Shown here in pieces: positions 34,801 to 42,541 of a stretch of DNA of 64,000 nucleotides. The notes under the pieces are model-generated. The model was not told the origin of the DNA. It saw only the letters and a program-made list of their open reading frames with translations, and ran no database searches. Every line of letters begins with the position of its first letter. Within the stretch, counting starts at the first letter, position 1. The translations under genes and the position numbers were made by a program. Origin of the DNA: Halorubrum sp. CBA1229 (GTDB lineage: Archaea > Halobacteriota > Halobacteria > Halobacteriales > Haloferacaceae); assembly GCF_003721435.2 (NCBI RefSeq), contig NZ_CP054585.1:2356001-2420000 (forward strand), read 5' to 3'.

Positions 34801-35407
34801 GCCGCCGCGGTCGGCAGGCGGGGACGACACCGATCTCGCGTCGCCCGACGGCGCCGATCTCCCCTCCCTCGACGACGCCGTCCTCCTCCTGATCGACTTC
34901 CAAGTCGGCTTCGACGAGCCGGGGTGGGGCGAGCGGAACAACCCCGACGCGGAGTCGGTCGCGGCCGCCCTCCTCGATCGGTGGCGCGAGGCCGACCGCC
35001 CCGTCGCACACGTGCGACACGCCTCGACGGAGCCTGACTCCCCGCTCCGCCCCGACGCGCCGGGCTTCGCGTGGAAGCCGGAGACGGCCCCCGCCGACGG
35101 GGAACCGACCTTCGAGAAGTCCGTCAACGGCGCCTTCCTCGACTCGGGGTTCGACGCGTGGCTCCGCGAGGCGGGCCACGAGTCGCTCGTCGTCTGCGGG
35201 CTCACCACCGACCACTGCGTCTCGACGACGACCCGCGCGGCCGAGAACCGCGGCTACGACGTCACCGTCGTCGCCGACGCGACCGCGGCGCACGCCCGCG
35301 AGGGGTACGACGGCGAGGCGGTCGACGCAGACACGTCCCACCGCGTCGCGCTCGCGCACCTCGACGGCGAGTTCGCGACCGTCGTCGAGGCCGCCCACCT
35401 CCGGTAG
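34793..35407 (+). CDS. Isochorismatase-family cysteine hydrolase
   Basis: 204 residues. The catalytic triad of the family is visible: Asp in [10 protein letters not shown] (about 40), Lys in FEKSVNGAF (about 108) and Cys in [15 protein letters not shown] (about 144). Relatives hydrolyse isochorismate, nicotinamide or N-carbamoyl compounds; the substrate here is unknown. An acidic N-terminal extension of about 30 residues precedes the domain. It is translationally coupled to the upstream YcgG-like gene by an 8-nt overlap. Confidence 0.87.
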   Translation: MTEPPRSAGGDDTDLASPDGADLPSLDDAVLLLIDFQVGFDEPGWGERNNPDAESVAAALLDRWREADRPVAHVRHASTEPDSPLRPDAPGFAWKPETAPADGEPTFEKSVNGAFLDSGFDAWLREAGHESLVVCGLTTDHCVSTTTRAAENRGYDVTVVADATAAHAREGYDGEAVDADTSHRVALAHLDGEFATVVEAAHLR

Positions 35408-35531
35408 GCGCCGACAGTCGGGACGCGCTCGCCCGGCCAATCCTCCGCGGCCTCCGCGGCGCTCGCGTCTCCGTCTCCCTCCCCGTCCGTGCGATCCTCA
35501 CGTTTTTGCACCCGGCCGCCGTGGTTCGAGT

Positions 35532-36470
35532 ATGCAACGCGGCCGTCGGAAGCCGGACTGGCTGAAGTCGCGACCGCCATCCGGCTCCCGGTTCACGGAG
35601 ATCAAGGAGCGCCTGCGCGAGCGCGACCTCCACACCGTCTGCGAGGAGGCCAACTGCCCGAACATGGGCGAGTGCTGGTCCGGTCGGGACGGCCCCGGCA
35701 CCGCGACGTTCATGCTCATGGGCGACCGCTGCTCGCGCGGCTGTAACTTCTGTGATGTCGCCACCGGCGGGATGGAGCCGCTCGATCCCGACGAGCCCGA
35801 GAACGTCGCCGAGGCGGTGACGGAGATCGGGCTCGACTACGTCGTCTTGACCTCCGTCGACCGCGACGACCTCGCGGACGGCGGCTCCGCGCACTTCGCC
35901 GAGACGATCCGCGAGATCAAGCGGCGCGACCCGGAGGTCCTCGTCGAGACGCTGATCCCGGACTTCCAGGGCGACCCCGAGGCGATCGACCGGATCATCG
36001 ATGCGGCACCGGACGTGATCGCCCACAACGTCGAGACGGTCGAGCGGCTCCAGTGGCCCGTGCGCGACCGCCGCGCCGACTACGAGCAGTCGCTCGCGGT
36101 GCTCGACCGCGTCGACCGCGAGTCGGATATCTACACGAAGACGAGCCTCATGCTCGGCGTCGGCGAGTACGACCACGAGGTGTACCGGACGCTCGGCGAC
36201 CTCAGGGAAGTCGGCGTCGACGTCGTCACCTTCGGGCAGTACCTCCAGCCGTCGCGCTCGCACCTCGACGTGTTCGACTACGTCCACCCCGACGTCTTCG
36301 AGACGTGGCGCGCGGTCGCCGAGGAGGAGTTCGACTTCCTCTACTGCGCGTCGGGACCGATGGTCCGCTCCTCGTACAAGGCCGGCGAGCTGTTCGTCGA
36401 GGCGCTGCTCCGGGAGGGACGCTCCCCCGAGGACGCCCGGCGCCACGCGCGGGCCGCGGGCGGCGACTGA
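35532..36470 (+). CDS. lipA: Lipoyl synthase
   Basis: 312 residues. Both cluster motifs are present: auxiliary cluster Cys in CEEANCPNMGEC and radical SAM CxxxCxxC in CSRGCNFC. The C-terminal RSSYKAGE motif supplies the Ser ligand. LipA inserts two sulfurs into octanoyl groups of 2-oxoacid dehydrogenase or glycine-cleavage E2/H proteins. No lipB or lplA is adjacent. A CGTTTTTGC box about 27 nt upstream of ATG 35532 fits a leaderless promoter. Confidence 0.95.
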   Translation: MQRGRRKPDWLKSRPPSGSRFTEIKERLRERDLHTVCEEANCPNMGECWSGRDGPGTATFMLMGDRCSRGCNFCDVATGGMEPLDPDEPENVAEAVTEIGLDYVVLTSVDRDDLADGGSAHFAETIREIKRRDPEVLVETLIPDFQGDPEAIDRIIDAAPDVIAHNVETVERLQWPVRDRRADYEQSLAVLDRVDRESDIYTKTSLMLGVGEYDHEVYRTLGDLREVGVDVVTFGQYLQPSRSHLDVFDYVHPDVFETWRAVAEEEFDFLYCASGPMVRSSYKAGELFVEALLREGRSPEDARRHARAAGGD

Positions 36471-36640
36471 CGACCCAGCGCGGGCGGCAACGCCCGGCCC
36501 ATCCCGGTCGGTAACCCCCGGCGCGTGTACATATCGATACGCTGTTACGATTCTCCCCCGGATCCGCTCCTGGTCACCCGCCGGTAATACACCTTATATG
36601 TGTGTAGTTGTCATGACGTGTGCGGCAGCTGACAGGGATA

Positions 36641-36649
36641 TACTTATGA
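36641..36649 (+). promoter_or_regulatory. TATA-like element of the permuted binding-protein gene
   Basis: TACTTATGA centred about 27 nt before the ATG at 36673, within an AT-rich 80-nt stretch (about 36585-36672). That stretch also contains ACACCTTATATGTGT and GTCATGAC palindromic sequences that could bind a regulator. Confidence 0.5.
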
Positions 36650-36672
36650 AAGTGGACTCTATATGAGTGGGT

Positions 36673-38061
36673 ATGTCATACCACAAAAGACGGCGTGACG
36701 TGCTGAAGACTGTCGGTGTCGCTGGCGCGGTCGGCCTCGCAGGCTGTGCGGGCGGCGACGGCGGCGACGGCGGCGACGGCGGCGACGGCGACGACGGCGG
36801 AGACGGCGACGACGGGATGGACGGCGGCGACGGGAGCGACGGCGGGTCCGGCGGCGGCAGCCCGGACCTGCTCGTCGTCATCGGCTACCCCGAGAGCGGG
36901 ATCCAGCTGTTCCGCGACTACTACGCCGCGTCCGACGGGGAGGAAGACATCCTCATCCCCGACGGGCTCCAGGACCCCTCGCTGCCCGGACAGGTCGGCA
37001 ACGACATGAACAACGTCACCGGGACCGCGCCGGCGGCGGGCGGTCCGAACCAGGAGGCGTTCGAGACCCTGTACCAGGACGCCTACGACGAGACGCCGGG
37101 CGTGTTCACCTCGCAGTCGTACGACTCGGCGGCGGCGCTGATCCTAGCGAACGTCGCCGCGGGCGAAAACGACGGGACCGCGATCCGCGACCAGCTCCGC
37201 CGCATCGCGAACCCCGACGGCACCGAATACGGGCCGGGAGAGTTCATCGACGCCGTCGAGGCGGTCGCCAACGGCGAGAACATCAACTACCAGGGGGCGT
37301 CGAGCGCGGTCAACTTCGACCAGAACGGCGACCCCGCGTCGGCGGCCTACCAGATCTGGGAGTTCGCCGGACAGGGCGCCGACTCCGTCGACGTCCAGGA
37401 GACGCAGAACTTCACGGGCGAGAACCCCGAAGGGGCCGGCCCCTCCGCGGACTCCTCACCCGGCGGGTTCGGCCGCGAGGTGAGCGTCGGAATCCTGCTG
37501 CCCGAGACCGGCGACCTGGCGTCGACGGGGCAGCCGATGATCCGCGCGGCCGAGATCCCGGCCCAGCAGGTCAACGAGTCCGACCTCGACCTCACCGTGA
37601 ACGCCCAGTTCGAGGACACGAACACCTCCCCGGACCAGGGGATCACCGGGGCCGAGTCGCTGATCAGTTCGGGGGTGCCCGCCGTGTGCGGGACCGCCTC
37701 CTCCGGCGTGAACGTCCCGGTCAGTACGGAGACGCTCATCCCGAACGAGGTCGTCGGCTGCTCGCCGTCCAGTACCGCGCTGTCGGTGACGAACCTCGAG
37801 GACGACGACTACATCTTCCGGACCGCCCCGAGCGACCAGCTCCAGGGCCGGGTCATGGCGCAGGTCGCCTCCGAGCGGCTCGGCGCTTCGACCGCCGCGA
37901 CGCTGTACGTGAACAACGACTACGGACAGCAGCTCTCCAACCGGTTCAGCAACGTGTTCCAGGACACGTTCGACGGCGAAGTGTACGACCAGATCAGCTT
38001 CAACATCGGCTCGTCGTCGTACTCCAACGTCGTCGAACAGGCGCTTTCGAGCGGGAACTGA
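36673..38061 (+). CDS. Circularly permuted branched-chain amino acid ABC transporter binding protein
   Basis: 462 residues. Twin-arginine signal and lipobox (LAGC, Cys25), then a Gly/Asp linker to about 63. The type I binding fold is present, but its halves are in reverse order. Residues 64-243 (PDLLVVIGYPESGIQ..., SQSYDSAAALILA, SSAVNFDQNGDP) are the normal C-terminal lobe. A Gly/Pro/Ser linker covers 244-268. Residues 269-462 (EVSVGILLPETGDLAS..., IFRTAPSDQLQGR, LYVNNDYGQ) are the normal N-terminal lobe. The protein ends ALSSGN, which would normally run straight into PDLLVV. It is convergent with the livHMGF genes it presumably serves. Confidence 0.85.
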   Translation: MSYHKRRRDVLKTVGVAGAVGLAGCAGGDGGDGGDGGDGDDGGDGDDGMDGGDGSDGGSGGGSPDLLVVIGYPESGIQLFRDYYAASDGEEDILIPDGLQDPSLPGQVGNDMNNVTGTAPAAGGPNQEAFETLYQDAYDETPGVFTSQSYDSAAALILANVAAGENDGTAIRDQLRRIANPDGTEYGPGEFIDAVEAVANGENINYQGASSAVNFDQNGDPASAAYQIWEFAGQGADSVDVQETQNFTGENPEGAGPSADSSPGGFGREVSVGILLPETGDLASTGQPMIRAAEIPAQQVNESDLDLTVNAQFEDTNTSPDQGITGAESLISSGVPAVCGTASSGVNVPVSTETLIPNEVVGCSPSSTALSVTNLEDDDYIFRTAPSDQLQGRVMAQVASERLGASTAATLYVNNDYGQQLSNRFSNVFQDTFDGEVYDQISFNIGSSSYSNVVEQALSSGN

Positions 38062-38092
38062 GGCGTCGGACGCGGCCTTCTATCCCTTCGTA

Positions 38093-38097
38093 TTTTT
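38093..38097 (+). terminator. Possible T-tract terminator after binding-protein gene
   Basis: A TATTTTTC run about 32 nt after the stop at 38061, in the gap between convergent genes. Archaeal termination often uses short T-tracts; no hairpin is evident. Confidence 0.3.
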
Positions 38098-38200
38098 CGC
38101 GCGGTTCGGTCGGGTAGCGACGCGGCACCGTCCGCTCGAAGCGAGTCGATACCGAAGGCGATCCGCGATCCCGCGTGCCCCCGGCGCGGAGGGCGACCGA

Positions 38201-38905
38201 CTACCCGCCGAGGAACTCCCGCCGGACCTGCTCGTCGTTCAGCAGCGCGGTCCCCTCGTCCTCGAACCGATTCTGCCCGTTCGCGAGCACGTACCCGCGG
38301 TCGCAGCGCCTGAGCGCCTCCTTTGCGTTCTGTTCGACCATCAGGATCGACGTGCCCGACTCGTTGATCTCGTCGATCTTGTCGAACATCTCGTCGACGA
38401 GGTCGGGCGCGAGCCCTGCGCTCGGCTCGTCGAGCAACAGCAGTTCGGGGTCGAGCATCAGCGCCCGCCCCATCGCGAGCATCTGTCGCTGGCCGCCGCT
38501 CAGCGTTCCCGCCCGCTGGCCTTTCCGCTCCTCGAGGATCGGGAACCGGTCGTACACCATCCTGAGCTCCTCTTGCGGGATCTCGTCGAGGATGTACGCG
38601 CCCATCTCTAGGTTCTCCTCGACGTCGAGCTCCGCGAAGACGTTCTCGCTCTGGGGAACGTACCCCAATCCTTTGTGGATCACGTCCTCGGGCTTCGTCC
38701 CGCTGATGTCCTCGCCGTCGAACGTCACCGTCCCGCCCATATGCGTCGTCAGTCCGAACACCGATTTCATCACGGTCGACTTGCCGGCCCCGTTCGGGCC
38801 GACGACGGTGACGTACTCCTCGTCGTCGACGTCGAGGTCGACGTCGGTGAGGATCTGGAGGTCGCCGTAGCCGGCGTCCAGCTCGCGGACCTCGAGCAGG
38901 CTCAT
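38201..38905 (-). CDS. livF: Branched-chain amino acid ABC transporter ATPase (LivF)
   Basis: 234 residues, typical LivF length. Walker A GPNGAGKS, LivF-type Q-loop GYVPQSENVFAELDVEENLEMG, signature TLSGGQRQMLAMGRAL, Walker B LLLLDEPSAGL and H-loop-position MVEQNAKEAL (Gln in place of His, as normal in LivF). It is the last gene of the livHMGF operon, with its ATG overlapping the livG stop by 4 nt. Confidence 0.93.
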   Translation of the reverse strand: MSLLEVRELDAGYGDLQILTDVDLDVDDEEYVTVVGPNGAGKSTVMKSVFGLTTHMGGTVTFDGEDISGTKPEDVIHKGLGYVPQSENVFAELDVEENLEMGAYILDEIPQEELRMVYDRFPILEERKGQRAGTLSGGQRQMLAMGRALMLDPELLLLDEPSAGLAPDLVDEMFDKIDEINESGTSILMVEQNAKEALRRCDRGYVLANGQNRFEDEGTALLNDEQVRREFLGG

Positions 38906-39849
38906 ACCTCACCCCCGAGGTACGCTTCGATGACCTCCTCGCTCTCCTTGATCTCCGCCGGCGTCCCGTCCTTCAGGATCCGGCCCTGGTGCATGACGAT
39001 GACCCGCTCGCAGTTGTTCATGATGAGGTCCATATCGTGTTCCACGATGAGGAAGGTGTACCCCCGCTCGCGCAGCTCGTGGATGTGTTCGAGCAGCCGC
39101 TTCTCCAGCGAAGGGTTGACGCCCGCGAACGGCTCGTCGAGGAGCAGCACGTCGGGGTCGGTCAGCAGCGCCCGGGCCATCTCCAGCAGCTTCCGCTGGC
39201 CGCCCGAGAGGTTCCCGGCGTACTCGTCGGCGAGGTGGTCGATCTCGAAGAAGTCGAGCACCTCCCAGACGCGGTCGAGCTGTTCGGTCTCCTGTTCGCG
39301 TACCGACCCGCGGGTGAACGGCATGACCGACCGCCACAGCGACTCGCCGACCTGTCCCTTCGGCGCGAGCATCATGTTCTCGAGGACGGTCATCTCCTCC
39401 AGCTCGCGGGCGATCTGGAACGTCCGCGCGAGCCCCCGGTTCGCGATCTCGTGGGGCTGAAGCCCGGTGACGTCCTCGCCGTTGAACCGGACCGTCCCCG
39501 CGGTGGGGTCGAGCATCCCGGTGATGAGGTTGAACGTCGTCGACTTACCGGCCCCGTTCGGGCCGATAAGTCCGGTGAGGGTCCCCTCTTCGACGTCGAA
39601 GCTGACGTCGTCGACGGCGGTGATCCCCCCGAACTCCTTCCGGAGCCCCTCGACTTCGAGGGGCGCGTATCGGTCCGCGTTCTCCCCGGTCGGCGTGTCG
39701 GCTTCGGCGCCCATCACGTCCGTCAGGTCCGCGTCGCGCGACGATCCGTCGGCTGAGGCGTCGCCTTCGGCCGACGACGGCCCAGCGTCCGTCGCCGCTT
39801 TCTCGACCGGCGCGGCCTCGTTCGCGGCCGATTCGTCCGTTTCGCTCAT
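38902..39849 (-). CDS. livG: Branched-chain amino acid ABC transporter ATPase (LivG)
   Basis: 315 residues. An acidic, disordered N-terminal extension of about 65 residues precedes the LivG core (LEVEGLRKEFGGITAVDDVSF). Walker A GPNGAGKST, signature NLSGGQRKLLEMARAL, Walker B LLLDEPFAGVNPSLE, and the LivG-typical LIVEHDMDLIMN. The extension is longer than in most LivG proteins and may be an alternative start artefact, but it overlaps livM by the same 4 nt (ATGA) as the other junctions, supporting the long form. Confidence 0.92.
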   Translation of the reverse strand: MSETDESAANEAAPVEKAATDAGPSSAEGDASADGSSRDADLTDVMGAEADTPTGENADRYAPLEVEGLRKEFGGITAVDDVSFDVEEGTLTGLIGPNGAGKSTTFNLITGMLDPTAGTVRFNGEDVTGLQPHEIANRGLARTFQIARELEEMTVLENMMLAPKGQVGESLWRSVMPFTRGSVREQETEQLDRVWEVLDFFEIDHLADEYAGNLSGGQRKLLEMARALLTDPDVLLLDEPFAGVNPSLEKRLLEHIHELRERGYTFLIVEHDMDLIMNNCERVIVMHQGRILKDGTPAEIKESEEVIEAYLGGEV

Positions 39850-41219
39850 CGCTCGTCACCCCCGTCGGCCGCGGTCGCTTTCCCGCTCGATCCGCCGCTT
39901 CTCGGCCGCGCGAGGTCGACGCTCGACGCCGTCTCCTTGCGGTGTCCGAGCAGCCCCTCGGGCCGGTTGTGCATCAGCCAGATCAGCACCACGCCCATGA
40001 TCACCAGCCGCAGCTGGCTGACGCTGTCGAGCGTGTACAGGATAAACGGCATCGGGTCGAGCGAGGCGAACCCCGCCATCGCCTCGCCGAAGTTCCGCGG
40101 CGCGCTGCCGAGTTCGAACGCCGTCTGGACGAGGTTCTTGACGTACCGGGGACCCTGGTACAACACCCCGGCGAAGAGGGCGCCGCCGAGGAAGCTCCCG
40201 GTGTTCGACCCCGCACCGCCGATGATCAGCGCGATCCAGATGAAGAAGGTGATGTTCGGCCGGAACGACGGCGGCGTGACGCTCCCGCGGGCGGAGTACC
40301 AGAGGATCCCGCCGAGCCCCATCAGCGCGGCCCCGAGCACGAACGCCGTGAGCTTGAACCGGTCGGTGTCTTTCCCCAGCGCGTTCGCGACGTCCTCGTC
40401 CTCGCGGATCGCTTTTAAGACGCGTCCGAACGGCGACTTCCCGGTCCGCGAGAGCAACGCGTAGTACAGCCCGACGCCGATGAGCAGGAAGACCCCGTAG
40501 AGGAGCCCGTCGAGCACCGGCTTGGGGTTGTTCGAGATCACGTTCTCCTCCACGAACGAGACGAAGCCGAGGTACGGGTCCCACAGGAATAAGATTCGAA
40601 GCAACGCCTCGAGCGGGTTCGTGTAGTTCAGGATGAGGCCCCCGCCGCCGCCGAGGCCGATCGTGTCGGGCGCCGGGTCGAAGCTGAACAGCCAGAGGTC
40701 GATCGTGTCCGGCACCGTGAACGTCTGGAACGTCCGGGACATCATCGTGAATCGGATGATCTCCGAGAACGCCACCGTGACGATCGCGAGGTAGTCGGCT
40801 CGGAGCCGGAGCGCGGGCAGCGCCACGAGCAGCCCGAACAGGCCTGCCACCACCACGCCGGCGATGACGCCGACGAACAACGGGAGGCCGAGCCCGCCGA
40901 CCTGCGCGGCGCCCCCCGCCGCCGCCGGCTTCGAGACCACCGCGGTCGTGTAGATGCCGATTCCCATGAAGCCGACGATGCCGATGTTGAACAGCCCGGT
41001 GTACCCCCAGTGGAGGTTCAGCGCCAGCGCCAGCATGCCGAACACGCCGACGTAGAACGTGAGGTTCGCGATCGCGTTCAGCTGCCCGCGGAGGCCGTAC
41101 CCGAAGGCGACTCCGGCGAGGATGTACGCCAGGTAGAGGACGCCGAGGACGGCGAGCACGAGCGTGACGTCGCGCTCGAAGAGCCCCTCGAACCGCCCGC
41201 GAAGGTCGCTGACGCTCAT
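39846..41219 (-). CDS. livM: Branched-chain amino acid ABC transporter permease (LivM)
   Basis: 457 residues with about nine to ten membrane helices. LivM marks: LHWGYTGLFNIGIVGFMGIGIYTTAVV, LRLRADYLAIVTVAFSEIIRF and the coupling loop FGRVLKAIREDEDVANALGKDTDRFKLTAFVLGAALMGLGG. A long hydrophilic insertion near 200-240 and a C-terminal tail are haloarchaeal additions. It overlaps both neighbours by 4 nt. Confidence 0.92.
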   Translation of the reverse strand: MSVSDLRGRFEGLFERDVTLVLAVLGVLYLAYILAGVAFGYGLRGQLNAIANLTFYVGVFGMLALALNLHWGYTGLFNIGIVGFMGIGIYTTAVVSKPAAAGGAAQVGGLGLPLFVGVIAGVVVAGLFGLLVALPALRLRADYLAIVTVAFSEIIRFTMMSRTFQTFTVPDTIDLWLFSFDPAPDTIGLGGGGGLILNYTNPLEALLRILFLWDPYLGFVSFVEENVISNNPKPVLDGLLYGVFLLIGVGLYYALLSRTGKSPFGRVLKAIREDEDVANALGKDTDRFKLTAFVLGAALMGLGGILWYSARGSVTPPSFRPNITFFIWIALIIGGAGSNTGSFLGGALFAGVLYQGPRYVKNLVQTAFELGSAPRNFGEAMAGFASLDPMPFILYTLDSVSQLRLVIMGVVLIWLMHNRPEGLLGHRKETASSVDLARPRSGGSSGKATAADGGDER

Positions 41220-42328
41220 GCCGTTGTCCTCCCGCTGAAGATGCCTTCAGGCTTGAACAGTAGGATCACGATCATCACCAGGAACGCGGCCGCGCGGCCG
41301 AACGCCGAGGGGATCCAGATCACGGAGACGGAGGCGGTGAGACCGATGATGATCCCGCCGCCGATCGCGCCGTAGATCGAGCCGATCCCGCCGAGGATGA
41401 CCGCGGCGAACACGAGCAGCAGGAGCAGCCAGCCGTCGTTGAAGCCGAGCGTCCCCTTCCAGAGGATGAACATGTACCCCGCGACGCCCGTGAGCCCGGC
41501 GCCGACGATCCACGTCGTGCGGATGACCCGCTCGGTCGGGATCCCGGTGATCCGCGCGAGGTCCTCGTTGTCGGACATCGCGCGCATCGCCTTCCCGAGC
41601 TTCGTCCGCTGAAGCAGCAGGTGGACGCCGAGCATGAGGCCGCCGGCGACGACGATGAGGCTGACGTCGTGGGCCGTCACCCGGAACGTCCCGTCGATCG
41701 CCGGGACGCTCACGCGCGGGACCGACCCTGCCGCCGTCGTTCCCCGGACGCCGGCCCCGAAAACGAACTGGAGCAGGTACCGGAGCGCGAACGCGACGCC
41801 GATGCTGGTTATCAGCAGCGCGATACCGCTCTCGTCGCGGATCGGCCGGTAGACGAACCGGTCGATCAGCAGCGCGAGCGCGATCGTGGCGACGCCGGCG
41901 ACGAGGGCCCCGACGACGACGGCGACCGGCGCGGTCGTGACCCCGATGCCGAGCGCACCGCCGAACACCGACCCGCCCGCGCCGACGAGCAGGAGCGCGC
42001 CGACGCTGTTCTCGCCGATCCCGGCGATGAGGTAGCTGGTCGCCATCCCGGCGAACGCCCCGCTCGTGAGGTAGTCACCGTGCGCGAAGTTCGCGAAGTT
42101 GAGAATACTGTACGTCATCGAGAGTCCGATACCCGCCAGACCGATGATCAGCCCCCTGAGCAACCCGTCCCAGACGAGGGACGCGAGGCTGCTGATCTGG
42201 ATCCCCCCTGTCAGGAGCCCGGAGACGAGTGACCACGCCATCCACAGGGCCACGAGCAGGACCCCGATGGCGAGCGGTTCCTCGCTGAGGGTTTGGCGGT
42301 ACCGGACGTACGTTTCAGAGACACTCAC
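41216..42328 (-). CDS. livH: Branched-chain amino acid ABC transporter permease (LivH)
   Basis: 370 residues, first gene of the operon, starting with GTG. Landmarks: LAGIGLSMTYSILNFANFAHGDYLTSGAF near residue 65, and the permease loop LGKAMRAMSDNEDLARITGIPTERVIRTTWIVGAGLTGVAG. About eight to nine helices. GAGGAG lies 8-13 nt upstream of the GTG as a likely ribosome binding site, so this mRNA probably has a leader. TATA-like boxes are seen near 42362-42370 and 42433-42441. Confidence 0.92.
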   Translation of the reverse strand: MSVSETYVRYRQTLSEEPLAIGVLLVALWMAWSLVSGLLTGGIQISSLASLVWDGLLRGLIIGLAGIGLSMTYSILNFANFAHGDYLTSGAFAGMATSYLIAGIGENSVGALLLVGAGGSVFGGALGIGVTTAPVAVVVGALVAGVATIALALLIDRFVYRPIRDESGIALLITSIGVAFALRYLLQFVFGAGVRGTTAAGSVPRVSVPAIDGTFRVTAHDVSLIVVAGGLMLGVHLLLQRTKLGKAMRAMSDNEDLARITGIPTERVIRTTWIVGAGLTGVAGYMFILWKGTLGFNDGWLLLLLVFAAVILGGIGSIYGAIGGGIIIGLTASVSVIWIPSAFGRAAAFLVMIVILLFKPEGIFSGRTTA

Positions 42329-42361
42329 GTGATAACACTCCTCATCATAGCGTATGAATCA

Positions 42362-42370
42362 ACCTATAAG
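42362..42370 (-). promoter_or_regulatory. Candidate TATA box of the liv operon
   Basis: CTTATAGGT (minus strand) about 39 nt before the GTG start of livH. A second AT-rich box (TTTATATTC, around 42432-42441) farther upstream could be the real one, giving a leader that contains the GAGGAG ribosome binding site. The surrounding 42329-42441 stretch is AT-rich. Confidence 0.4.
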
Positions 42371-42541
42371 ACGTTTTCTACCCAGAACATCCCGACTGAC
42401 GGCATATTTAGCCACATAGGTACTGTCTCCAGAATATAAACACGCCCCCGAGCGGATCCGGCGATATCGGCGGCCGTGGCGGGCCGCTCGCGAACGTCTT
42501 TTATAAGATGATCCGTCGTATCCGAACCGATCGACCGTCGG

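Noticed and set aside
36748..36861. GGCGAC-type short repeats as a possible CRISPR or mobile repeat
   Set aside because: They encode the Gly/Asp linker after the lipobox, common in haloarchaeal binding proteins, and also appear in the gene at 44492.
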